In this document: positions 14,751-21,618 of the stretch, piece after piece
Numbering within the stretch: the stretch's first letter is position 1
Layout: each line of letters starts with the position of its first letter
Assembly (NCBI GenBank): GCA_016929795.1
Contig: JAFGIA010000173.1
Location: 1-21,664, forward strand
Direction of reading: 5' to 3'
DNA: 21,664 nucleotides
Source of the DNA: Anaerolineae bacterium
Lineage (GTDB): Bacteria > Chloroflexota > Anaerolineae > JAAYZQ01
Notes under the pieces: generated by a model
Told to the model about the DNA's origin: nothing
What the model saw: only the letters and a program-made list of their open reading frames with translations
The model's database searches: none
Made by a program: the position numbers and the translations under genes

Positions 14751-15503
14751 ATGACAACCAAGATGACGCCCGCCGAGTGGGATCGCCAGTTCGCGCGCCA
14801 GGCAGAGTGGACAGGGCCGATGCGCTCCCATCTCTACCGGAGGGCTAACCTGCTCCAGGCGGAGCGTGTCCTCGACGTGGGCAGCGGCACGGGCGTGATC
14901 ACGGCCGAGCTGGCAGCACGCACGCGCGGGCAGGTAACCGGCATTGACCTCGATCCCGACATGGTCGCCTACGCCAGCCGCCACTACCCGCAGGCCCAAT
15001 ACCGCACCGCCGACGCCCACGACCTGCCCTTTCCCGACGCCTACTTTGACGTGGTCACGTGCCACTTCCTGCTCCTCTGGTGCGGCGACCCAGCGCGCTG
15101 CGCGGCCGAGATGGTGCGGGTGACGCGGCCAGGCGGCGCCGTCATTGTCGCGGCTGAGCCCGACTATGGGGGGCGGATCGACTACCCGGCCCTCCCGCTG
15201 CGTGAATGGCAGATCCAGGCACTGGAAGAGGAGGGCGCCGATCCGTGCGTGGGACGCCGCCTGCGCGCCCTCTTTGCCCTGCCCGCCGTGCGCGAGACCG
15301 AGGTGGGCGTGATGCCCGGTGTTTGGGATCTGGGCCGTCTGCGTGCCGAAGACGATGCCGAGTGGGCGCTGTGGGCGCGGACGCTGGCAGGACAGGTGCC
15401 CACCCCCGAGATGGAACAGGTGCGCGCGTCGAGCCGGACCGCCACCGAGAGTGGCACGCGACTGGTTTTTATGCCCGTGTTCTATGCACTTGTGCGCGTA
15501 TAG
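14751..15503 (+). CDS. Class I SAM-dependent methyltransferase (Methyltransf_11/25 type)
   Basis: The 250-residue cytoplasmic enzyme has a Rossmann methyltransferase core. Motif I is VLDVGSGTGVI (about 40-50), the acidic end of strand beta2 is TGIDLDPDMV (63-72), the post-II region is TADAHDLPFPDAYFDVVTC, and motif III is VTRPGGAVIVAAEPD. A C-terminal extension (about 150-250) that would shape the acceptor site ends in FMPVFYALVRV. The acceptor is unknown; such stand-alone enzymes methylate small molecules, quinones or lipids. ATG 14751 has GGAGG 13 bases upstream. ATG 14763 is possible. The stop TAG sits directly against a long palindrome. It is likely monocistronic because of that structure. 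Confidence 0.88.
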   Translation: MTTKMTPAEWDRQFARQAEWTGPMRSHLYRRANLLQAERVLDVGSGTGVITAELAARTRGQVTGIDLDPDMVAYASRHYPQAQYRTADAHDLPFPDAYFDVVTCHFLLLWCGDPARCAAEMVRVTRPGGAVIVAAEPDYGGRIDYPALPLREWQIQALEEEGADPCVGRRLRALFALPAVRETEVGVMPGVWDLGRLRAEDDAEWALWARTLAGQVPTPEMEQVRASSRTATESGTRLVFMPVFYALVRV

Positions 15504-15586
15504 GGTATCATCTCAATAAAGGGGAGAAAGTTGGGGTGTGTGCGGGCATCGCACACACCCCAACCCCCGATTATTGAGCAGATACC
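15504..15586. repeat. 83-nt near-perfect palindrome / giant hairpin
   Basis: From outside to inside: ggtatc/gatacc (15504-15509 with 15581-15586), ctcaataa/ttattgag (15512-15519 with 15571-15578), gggg/cccc (15521-15524 with 15565-15568), then a perfect 15-bp core gttggggtgtgtgcg/cgcacacaccccaac (15530-15544 with 15550-15564) around the 5-nt loop ggcat. That gives 33 pairs with only small internal bulges. A few further pairs extend into the preceding stop codon. It fills the space between the methyltransferase stop and the start region of the PrsW gene. It could be a terminator, an attenuator or processing site, or a miniature mobile repeat. Confidence 0.9.
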
Positions 15587-15612
15587 GTATGAGAGACGGA
15601 GAGAACGAGCTG

Positions 15613-16638
15613 ATGGAGGTATTGATCGCCGTTCTTGGCGGGCTGGTGCCCACCGTGGTGTATGTATCGTTCATCTGGTGGCTCGACCGCTATGAAAAAG
15701 AGCCGGTGCGGCTGTTGGTCCTCGCCTTTGCGTGGGGCGCGATTCCCGCAGCCGTCATTTCGATCGTCGTCGAGGTGATCGTCGACGCGGGCATTGTGGC
15801 CGTCGCCGGCGACGGGTTGCTGGGTACCCTGGCTACGGCAAGCATCAGTGCCCCCCTGGTGGAAGAAACAGCCAAGGGGGTGGCACTTGCCGCTCTGTTC
15901 CTCTTCCTGCGGCGCGAGCTCGACAACGTCCTCGACGGGATCGTGTATGGTGCCATGATCGGCTTTGGCTTTGCCCTCACCGAGAACGTGTTTGCCTACT
16001 TTTTGCCCATCCTCTCTGCAGAGGGAATCAACGCCGGCCTGGCCAACATCTTGATGCGGACGGTGGTGTTTGGCTTTAACCACGCCTTCTGGACCGGGAT
16101 CACCGGGGCCGCGCTCGGCTATGCGCGCCTGGCGCCGAGTTTGGGTTACCGGCTGCTCGTGCCGCCTGCTGGCTGGCTGGCGGCCGTCACGCTGCACGGA
16201 ATGCACAACGCGGGGGCCACGTTGGCAGAGCAGACGTTGTGCCTATCGCTCGGCATTAGCCTGCTGATCCACTGGGGTGGGCTCTTTTTGCTGCTGGCCG
16301 TCGCCTACCTCACCTGGCGGAAAGAAAGCCGCTGGATCGAGCGGGGCCTGATTGAAGAGGTGCGCCGCGGCGCAATCACGGACCAGGAGTTGCGCCTGCT
16401 GCAATCTGCCGCCGCGCGCCAGCGGGTGCGTCTGCACGCCTGGCGCGCCGGTGGCCACGCGGCCTCGCGTCTCGTGGTCCACTATTTTCAGAGCGCCACG
16501 GAGCTGGCGTTTACCAAGGCCCACCTGCGCTTGCTGGGTGACGAAGGGGGCAACCTGGCCGAGATCGAGCGCCTGCGCGAGACAGTAGCCACCACGCGTG
16601 CCGCTGCCTGGCCCTGGCTGTGGCCCGAGGCGTCGTAG
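15613..16638 (+). CDS. PrsW-family intramembrane (glutamic/zinc-type) protease
   Basis: The 341-residue polytopic membrane protein belongs to the PrsW/CPBP-like group (B. subtilis PrsW cuts anti-sigma factor RsiW at site 1). The conserved motifs are present: LDRYEKEPVRLL (24-35) after the first helix, EETAK (84-88) at the start of a helix, ALTENVFAYF (121-130, E124), FNHAFWTGITGAALGYAR (H157) and LHGMHNA (194-200). About eight membrane segments run to residue 235. A charged cytoplasmic tail (about 236-341) follows, with IEEVRRGAITDQEL. The start is set at ATG 15613, with GGAG nine to twelve bases upstream. The frame is also open from ATG 15589 and GTG 15538, but these lack a ribosome site and the latter lies in the palindrome. 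No sigma/anti-sigma pair is in the window. Confidence 0.87.
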   Translation: MEVLIAVLGGLVPTVVYVSFIWWLDRYEKEPVRLLVLAFAWGAIPAAVISIVVEVIVDAGIVAVAGDGLLGTLATASISAPLVEETAKGVALAALFLFLRRELDNVLDGIVYGAMIGFGFALTENVFAYFLPILSAEGINAGLANILMRTVVFGFNHAFWTGITGAALGYARLAPSLGYRLLVPPAGWLAAVTLHGMHNAGATLAEQTLCLSLGISLLIHWGGLFLLLAVAYLTWRKESRWIERGLIEEVRRGAITDQELRLLQSAAARQRVRLHAWRAGGHAASRLVVHYFQSATELAFTKAHLRLLGDEGGNLAEIERLRETVATTRAAAWPWLWPEAS

Positions 16639-16640
16639 CG

Positions 16641-16661
16641 CCTGGCTGAGCGGCAGCCGGG
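16641..16661 (+). terminator. Possible terminator hairpin after prsW-like gene
   Basis: cctggctg (16641-16648) pairs with cagccggg (16654-16661), with one G-T pair, around loop agcgg. It starts 2 bp after the stop codon and is followed by tatgttt rather than a clean T-run. It directly precedes the next promoter. Confidence 0.4.
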
Positions 16662-16666
16662 TATGT

Positions 16667-16695
16667 TTGACTTTCACGCCCGATTCTGATAGAAT
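16667..16695 (+). promoter_or_regulatory. Promoter of the response-regulator pair
   Basis: TTGACT (16667-16672), 17-bp spacer, TAGAAT (16690-16695). Start near 16702, with about 38 nt of leader before the GTG start at 16740. It may also drive cvpA and mutS2 downstream. Confidence 0.8.
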
Positions 16696-16739
16696 GAGCT
16701 ATAGCGTCGCATAGCCAAGACAGGAGCGGAGACGGAAAA

Positions 16740-17162
16740 GTGTCTGACGAATCACCCAAGCGAATCTTGTGCATAGAAGACGAGGCCGGCATGCTGGACC
16801 TGCTGCGCCTCATTCTGGAGACGGCTGGTTACCAGTTTGCCGGTGCGCACGACGGCATCGAGGGTCTCGAGATGATGCGCCGCGAGCAGCCAGACCTCGT
16901 ACTCCTCGACCTGATGCTGCCCAACGTCGACGGTGCCGAAGTCCTTCTTCGGAAAAAGAAGGACCCGGCGATCAAGGACATTCCCGTCGTTGCCGTCACG
17001 GCCCTCGCTTCCCCCTTTGACCAGATCATGTGGAAGCGACACACCGAGATCAAGGATTATGTCACCAAGCCTTTCAAGCGCAAGGAGCTACTGGGGACAG
17101 TGGCGAGGGTATTGAGCGAAAAAGGGATGCCCGGCGCCATTCGTAGCGGGAGCGAACCATGA
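16740..17162 (+). CDS. Stand-alone response-regulator receiver protein (first of tandem pair)
   Basis: The 140-residue single-domain CheY-like receiver has no output domain. The phosphorylation site is complete: acidic pair E13/D14 in CIEDEA, phospho-acceptor D57 in LLDLMLPNVDG, T87 in AVTAL and K110 in YVTKPF. Between T87 and K110 it has an unusual segment, SPFDQIMW (91-98), shared exactly with the next gene. It probably relays phosphate between unseen kinases and partners or acts as a protein-protein switch. The start is GTG 16740 with GGAG eight bases upstream. The stop overlaps the next start (ATGA). No histidine kinase is in the window, so it is an orphan here. Confidence 0.93.
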   Translation: MSDESPKRILCIEDEAGMLDLLRLILETAGYQFAGAHDGIEGLEMMRREQPDLVLLDLMLPNVDGAEVLLRKKKDPAIKDIPVVAVTALASPFDQIMWKRHTEIKDYVTKPFKRKELLGTVARVLSEKGMPGAIRSGSEP

Positions 17163-17575
17163 CCGAACCGACGATCCTGTGTATCGAAGACGACCCCGAC
17201 ATGATCGAGTACGTCAAGCTGATCCTGAATAAGGCCGGCTATCAGGTGATCGGCGCAGAGGGCGGCAGGGAGGGGCTGGAAATGATGCGTCACGAGCAAC
17301 CAGACCTGATCCTCCTCGATCTCATGATGCCCGGCATGGATGGCGCCGAAGTGTTGCTGGAAAAGAAAAAGGACGAGCGAATCCGCGACATCCCTGTGAT
17401 TGCCCTCACTGCGCTTGATTCCCCCTTTGACCAGATTATGTGGCTCGCCCGCACCGATCTCGACGATTTTATCGTGAAATCCAAGCTGCCTCGCCGCGAG
17501 CTGATCGCGCGCATCGAGCGGGTGCTTCGGACTCGGTCACCCCAGGCAGCGGAGAAAATGGATCAGGATGGGTAA
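17159..17575 (+). CDS. Stand-alone response-regulator receiver protein (second of tandem pair)
   Basis: The 138-residue CheY-like receiver is clearly a paralogue of the preceding gene (LEMMRxEQPDLxLLDLMxPxxDGAEVLL and SPFDQIMW are shared). Site residues are E10/D11/D12, phospho-acceptor D54, T84 and K107. The residue after the conserved Lys is Ser (VKSK) instead of the near-universal Pro, and a Pro appears four positions later, so the beta5-alpha5 turn is altered. It may respond differently to phosphorylation from its twin. The ATG overlaps the previous stop by 4 nt, with GGGAG six bases upstream inside the first gene, which implies coupled translation and matched dosage. No output domain. 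Confidence 0.92.
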   Translation: MTEPTILCIEDDPDMIEYVKLILNKAGYQVIGAEGGREGLEMMRHEQPDLILLDLMMPGMDGAEVLLEKKKDERIRDIPVIALTALDSPFDQIMWLARTDLDDFIVKSKLPRRELIARIERVLRTRSPQAAEKMDQDG

Positions 17576-17639
17576 AGAGCCTGCCTCCGGGCTGAACAAC
17601 TGCCCAGAGGACAGCGCGTTACTCGCCGGGGAGTAGAGC

Positions 17640-18197
17640 ATGGGCTACTTGGGAATCAATCCCTTTGACGTGATAATCATCCTCGCTCTGATGGTAGGCC
17701 TCGTCCTGGGATTTGTGAAGGGGCTGGTGCGCATGGTGCTCAGCCTGCTGGTGCTGTATGTCGCGGCCGTGCTCGCCCTCACCTTCCACAACACGTTGGG
17801 TAACTGGATCTTTTACCTGTTTGGCCTACCCCGGCGGCTCTGCCTGGGGGGAGCCTTCTTGATCATCCTGGTTCTCGCATACGTCATCATCAACTTTGTC
17901 TTGAGCCGGACATATAAAGAGACTGAGCTGCCCGGCATCAGGCATCTCGATCAGCTCGGCGGGCTGCTCGTCGGCTTTTTTGTGACCTCGGTCTGGATCG
18001 GCCTGGGGGTCCTCGTCCTCGGCTTTTTCCTGGGCGCTTCGATCCAGGCTGGAGAGGCACCGGGCAACGTGGTTGCATATTTCCAGCGGTCCAATATGGT
18101 CGGAATGTTCTACCGCTTGGTGCCTATCGTCCTTGCCACCTTGCGTCCATGGATGCCTAAGGGGCTGCCGCCAGAGATCTTTACGATCAGGTTGTAA
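17640..18197 (+). CDS. CvpA family membrane protein
   Basis: The 185-residue integral-membrane protein of the CvpA (colicin V production) family starts with the typical NPFDVIIILALMVGLVLGFVKGLVRMVLSL pattern, a helix then a GxxxGxxxG-like loop. Four hydrophobic helices lie at about 8-25, 30-50, 70-90 and 108-132. The C-terminus is cytoplasm-like and ends in MPKGLPPEIFTIRL. The family is linked to envelope maintenance; its biochemical role is unsettled. ATG 17640 has GGGGAG six bases upstream. The stop shares one base with the mutS2 start (taATG), and cvpA next to mutS2 is a recurring arrangement in bacteria. Confidence 0.88.
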   Translation: MGYLGINPFDVIIILALMVGLVLGFVKGLVRMVLSLLVLYVAAVLALTFHNTLGNWIFYLFGLPRRLCLGGAFLIILVLAYVIINFVLSRTYKETELPGIRHLDQLGGLLVGFFVTSVWIGLGVLVLGFFLGASIQAGEAPGNVVAYFQRSNMVGMFYRLVPIVLATLRPWMPKGLPPEIFTIRL

Positions 18198-20599
18198 TGG
18201 AAGAGAAACACCTCAGGACCCTCGAGTTCCCACAGGTGCTCAACCGCCTGGCGCAACATACCACCTTTTCCGCGGGACGCACACTCGCCCTCGCGCTGCG
18301 TCCCTCGCCTGTGTACGTCGAGGTGGAGCAGAGCCAGCGCGAAACGGGGGAGGCAAGATTTCTGCTCGACACGGTGGGGGGCCTGCCGCTGGGGGGGGCA
18401 CACGACGTCAGGAACCTGGCGTCGAATGCCCAGCGTGGTGCCGTGCTGCAGCCCACCGATCTGCTCGACATCCGCAGCACCCTGCGCGCGGGCGCGCGTG
18501 TGCAGCGAGCCCTCGAGCGCCTGCACGAGCAGGTCCCGCTCCTGGCCGATATTGCCGGGCGGATCGAGCCATGCACACGCCTGGCAGAAGAGATCGACCA
18601 GAGCATCAGTGATCAGGGAGAGGTCATCGACGACGCCAGCCCCACGCTGGCACGCATCCGGCGCGAGATGCGCACAGCCCATGACCGCCTGCTTGACAGG
18701 TTAAATAACATGGTGGCCAGCTCGCGCTATGGGACATTTCTACAGGAAGCGCTCGTCACCCAGCGTGGCGGCCGCTACGTCATCCCCATCAAGGCCGAAT
18801 TCAAGGGCCGCATCCCTGGCATCGTGCACGACACCTCGGCCAGCGGGGCCACGATCTTTATCGAGCCGCTCGCAGTCGTCGATCTCGGCAACCGCTGGCG
18901 CGAGCTCCAGATCGAAGAGCAGAAAGAAGTGGAGCGCATCCTGGCCGCTCTGTCAGCCCAGGTCGCGACCAACGCCGACGAGCTCATCTGGACGGTAGAA
19001 GCGCTGGCGGAGCTGGACGTGATCGTGGCACGGGGGCGCTATGCCAACGCCATCGACGCAACAGCACCGACTATGGTGCCCTACAGGTCGCGCTACGACA
19101 CGGCCACGCTCGACCTGCGACAGGCACGGCACCCGGTGCTCGACCCCGACCTGGTGGTGCCGATCGACGTCTATCTGCGCGAGGGCATCCGCGCCCTGGT
19201 GATCACGGGACCGAACACGGGCGGCAAGACTGTATCGCTCAAGACGGTGGGATTGATGGCGGCCATGGCCCAATCGGGCCTGCACCTACCCGTGGCAGAC
19301 GGCTCCGAGATGTCAGTGTTTGAGGGGCTGTACGCCGACATTGGCGACGAGCAGTCGATCGAGCAATCGTTATCCACCTTTTCGTCGCACCTGACCAACA
19401 TTATCACCATCCTGGAAGAGGTAAATGAGCGCTGTCTGGTGCTGCTCGACGAACTGGGGGCGGGCACCGACCCGGTGGAGGGCTCGGCCCTGGCGCGCGC
19501 CATTCTGACACACCTGCTGGGGAGGCAGGTGACGACGCTCGTCGCCACCCACTATTCAGAGCTCAAGATGTATGCCCAGACGACGCCTGGCGTGGAAAAC
19601 GCCAGCGTCGAATTTGACATCCAGACGCTGTCACCGACGTACCGCATGCAGATCGGCCTGCCCGGCCGGAGCAACGCCTTTGCCATCGCCGAGCGCCTGG
19701 GGCTGCCACACGGGATCGTCCAGGCCGCCCGTGCACTCGTCTCACCCGAAGAGCTGGAAGCGGATACCTTGCTGGGCGAGATCCAGGAAGCACATAGAGA
19801 GACGGCGGCAGCACGCGACGAAGCGTTGCTGACTCGCAGAGAAGTCGCCGAGCAGGAGCACCGCCTGGCCGTCCGCCTGGCCGCCATCGACGCCGAGCGG
19901 GCGTCGATCCTGGGCGAGGCCCGCGCCGAGGCGCGCCGGCTTTTGGACGAGACGCGTGATCAGATCGAAGTGCTGCGCTCAGAGATGGAAGGCCAGAAGG
20001 ATATGGCGAGCCTGGGGGAGGAGTGGCTGGCCCAGGCCCGGGCGCGGCTGGCAGAGCAGGAAAAAGCGATCAGGACAGAGCGGGCGTCAAGGCCGAGCGC
20101 GGAAGGAGAGTTCGAGGATGCCGCGCTTCCCGGCGAGGTAGAGGTGGGCGACAGTGTGTGGGTGCGTGGCCTTAACATGACGGGACAGGTAACAGGCATC
20201 GAGGGCAACACGATTGAGATCCAGGTGGGGCGGTTCGGCGTCCGGGTCGAAAAGGACGAGTTGGAGCGCAGATCGCGGCGCCAGGCCAAGGCCGAGGAGC
20301 GCGAGGCGCTGGTGATCGAGACGGGCGTGACGGTCAGCGCCCAGCCCAGAGCCAGGGTGGAGATCGACCTGCGCGGCCAGCGCGTTGAGGAAGTAGTGCC
20401 CCGTCTCGACAAGTACCTGGACGACGCCTTTCTGGCAGGGATGCCCTTCGTACGCATCGTACACGGCAAGGGCACGGGCGCGCTGCGCCAGGCGGTGCGC
20501 GAGCAACTGCGCAAGCACCCCCTCGTCAAGTCGCAGCGCCCCGGCGCCGAAGGCGAGGGCGGCTCGGGCGTTACCGTGGCTTACCTGACCGAGAGTTAG
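18197..20599 (+). CDS. mutS2: MutS2 / Smr-domain ATPase
   Basis: This is the 800-residue MutS2 (RqcU in the ribosome-rescue literature). It has a core/lever region (1-300) without the mismatch-recognition domain of MutS. The ABC-type ATPase follows, with Walker A GPNTGGKT (338-345), an ST-rich loop STFSSHLTNI (393-402), Walker B LVLLDELGAGTDP (414-426) and an H-loop ATHYSE. A charged coiled-coil region (about 520-640) and a KOW-like beta patch VGDSVWVRGLNMTGQV come next. The C-terminal Smr nuclease domain is at 721-797, with EIDLRGQ (722-728) and HGKGTGAL (756-763). Known roles are suppression of recombination and splitting or cleavage at collided ribosomes. The start is coupled to cvpA by a one-base overlap. 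Length and domain order are standard. Confidence 0.96.
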   Translation: MEEKHLRTLEFPQVLNRLAQHTTFSAGRTLALALRPSPVYVEVEQSQRETGEARFLLDTVGGLPLGGAHDVRNLASNAQRGAVLQPTDLLDIRSTLRAGARVQRALERLHEQVPLLADIAGRIEPCTRLAEEIDQSISDQGEVIDDASPTLARIRREMRTAHDRLLDRLNNMVASSRYGTFLQEALVTQRGGRYVIPIKAEFKGRIPGIVHDTSASGATIFIEPLAVVDLGNRWRELQIEEQKEVERILAALSAQVATNADELIWTVEALAELDVIVARGRYANAIDATAPTMVPYRSRYDTATLDLRQARHPVLDPDLVVPIDVYLREGIRALVITGPNTGGKTVSLKTVGLMAAMAQSGLHLPVADGSEMSVFEGLYADIGDEQSIEQSLSTFSSHLTNIITILEEVNERCLVLLDELGAGTDPVEGSALARAILTHLLGRQVTTLVATHYSELKMYAQTTPGVENASVEFDIQTLSPTYRMQIGLPGRSNAFAIAERLGLPHGIVQAARALVSPEELEADTLLGEIQEAHRETAAARDEALLTRREVAEQEHRLAVRLAAIDAERASILGEARAEARRLLDETRDQIEVLRSEMEGQKDMASLGEEWLAQARARLAEQEKAIRTERASRPSAEGEFEDAALPGEVEVGDSVWVRGLNMTGQVTGIEGNTIEIQVGRFGVRVEKDELERRSRRQAKAEEREALVIETGVTVSAQPRARVEIDLRGQRVEEVVPRLDKYLDDAFLAGMPFVRIVHGKGTGALRQAVREQLRKHPLVKSQRPGAEGEGGSGVTVAYLTES

Positions 20600-20704
20600 G
20601 CGCTACCTCAGGCCCCCTTCTGCCCCAATCCACACCCAACCCGTCCGCCTGGCTGCACGCGGCGACGAGGGCATCGAGTTGGAGGGCCTGCTTCACTCCC
20701 TGCT

Positions 20705-20733
20705 TTGACGCGCACCAAAAAATCTGCTATAAT
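20705..20733 (+). promoter_or_regulatory. Strong promoter of rpsU
   Basis: TTGACG (20705-20710), 17-bp spacer with an A6 run, perfect TATAAT (20728-20733). Start near 20740, giving a 5' leader of about 160 nt before the rpsU start. Confidence 0.85.
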
Positions 20734-20739
20734 GTTATG

Positions 20740-20902
20740 GTGTCTGCTGCCGGCAAAAAGGGTGTAGCGCGGCGCGGGCGGGTTACGAAGAACCATAGCG
20801 TGGCACACAGTTTTACAAACCCGGTGGCCATTCAGGGCAACCCGCACCCACCGGGTTTTGCACGTCACATTCGATTTGTCGTGCAGGAAGGGGGTGAGTG
20901 GA
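20740..20902 (+). promoter_or_regulatory. Structured rpsU leader with possible attenuator
   Basis: The leader holds an 11-bp perfect stem, aaacccggtgg (20817-20827) with ccaccgggttt (20848-20858), around a 20-nt loop, with the right arm running into tttt. This is terminator-like. Upstream, gcgggtt (20778-20784) can pair either with aacccg in the left arm (20818-20823) or with aacccgc in the loop (20839-20845). It also forms a small local hairpin, ggtt acgaag aacc (20781-20794). Mutually exclusive pairing of this kind is what an attenuator or autogenous ribosomal-protein leader would show. I do not recognise a described leader family. Confidence 0.45.
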
Positions 20903-21109
20903 TTGGCGACAGTCACTCTTAGGGATGGCGAGTCCCAAGAGAGCCTGCTCAAGCGATTTCGCAAGGAAGTGATGCAGGAGCGGATCCTGAGCGAAGCCAG
21001 GCGCAAGCGCTGGTATATTTCGCCCAGCGAGATGCGCCGCATCCAGAAACAACGCGCGATTCGCCGCGCGCGCAGGCGCCAGAGACAGCGCGAAGCGCGG
21101 CAGAGGTAA
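20903..21109 (+). CDS. rpsU: 30S ribosomal protein S21
   Basis: The 68-residue small basic protein of the 30S subunit contacts the 3' end of 16S rRNA and helps initiation. The family pattern is clear: VTLRDGESQESLLKRFRKEV near the N-terminus, then RRKRWYISPSEMRRIQKQRA, and an Arg-rich tail RRARRRQRQREARQR. The start is taken as TTG 20903 (giving MATVTLRDGE), with GGGGGTGA five bases upstream, a good anti-Shine-Dalgarno match. GTG 20894 would add three residues (MSG) and has AGGA five bases upstream. Upstream codons to 20858 are open but not S21-like. Own strong promoter; probably followed by infA in the same transcript unless the hairpin at 21143-21189 stops it. Confidence 0.92.
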   Translation: MATVTLRDGESQESLLKRFRKEVMQERILSEARRKRWYISPSEMRRIQKQRAIRRARRRQRQREARQR

Positions 21110-21142
21110 CGGGAGATTGTAGATTCGTTACTGGGATACTCG

Positions 21143-21198
21143 AGGCACGGCTTTTCTGTCGGTCACGTGCAGATAGGGGAGCCGTGCCTTGAAAAGGC
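21143..21198 (+). promoter_or_regulatory. Hairpin(s) between rpsU and infA
   Basis: aggcacggct (21143-21152) pairs perfectly with agccgtgcct (21180-21189) around a 27-nt loop. Overlapping its right arm, gcctt gaa aaggc (21186-21198) forms a competing small hairpin. No T-run follows. This may be a terminator, a processing site or a switch in the infA leader. No good promoter was seen in 21110-21257: TATGAT at 21223-21228 lacks a -35. Confidence 0.45.
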
Positions 21199-21257
21199 AA
21201 GTTCAGTCAAAGTGGAAGAGAATATGATATTGAAAAAGCCAGGGTAAGGAGGCGTTT

Positions 21258-21503
21258 TTGACCAAGGAAAGTAAAGACAAGATCGAGATGGAGGGGACGA
21301 TCGTCGATTGTCTACCCGGCACACAGTTTCAAGTAGAGCTCGACAACGGGCACAAGGTGCTGGCCTACCTATCGGGCAAGATGCGCCGTTACTATATCCG
21401 GGTGCTCCTGGGCGACCGCGTGTTGGTCGAACTGTCACCTTACGATCTCGAACGCGGCAGGATCACGTACCGTTTTCGAAAAAAAACTGGGAACGAGCAA
21501 TAA
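21258..21503 (+). CDS. infA: Translation initiation factor IF-1
   Basis: The 81-residue single OB-fold factor binds the ribosomal A site during initiation. The sequence follows the family closely: [50 protein letters not shown], and [18 protein letters not shown]. The usual ending is extended by KKTGNEQ. The start is TTG 21258, preceded by a perfect AAGGAGG five bases away, so the rare start is well supported. With rpsU this makes two consecutive translation genes that start with TTG. Confidence 0.95.
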   Translation: MTKESKDKIEMEGTIVDCLPGTQFQVELDNGHKVLAYLSGKMRRYYIRVLLGDRVLVELSPYDLERGRITYRFRKKTGNEQ

Positions 21504-21618
21504 GTTGCAGCTCAATCATTCGCTGTGAAGAGATTCATGGTCAAATTGGTGGCCATGCCTGGACATTATCCCGGCGCCATTTCTGGTTCTCCGGCACGTA
21601 TGCGCGAAAGGATCAACC

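Larger units (their letters stand above)
20600..20902 (+). other. Intergenic region mutS2-rpsU
   Basis: About 300 bp lie between the mutS2 stop and the rpsU start. The first 105 bp (20600-20704) hold no clear terminator and no gene; only a distant aggccc/gggcct pair is seen. The rest contains the rpsU promoter and a long structured leader, listed separately. Confidence 0.8.

Noticed and set aside
20600..20704. Intrinsic terminator of mutS2
   Set aside because: The only pairing found is a short aggccc/gggcct match nearly 70 nt apart, with no T-run; too weak to call.
20737..20922. 61-codon frame beginning ATG inside the rpsU leader and overlapping the rpsU start
   Set aside because: Its ATG lies only 4 bp after the -10 box, upstream of the likely transcription start, without a ribosome site. 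The sequence resembles no known leader peptide, and the palindromic structure explains the region better.
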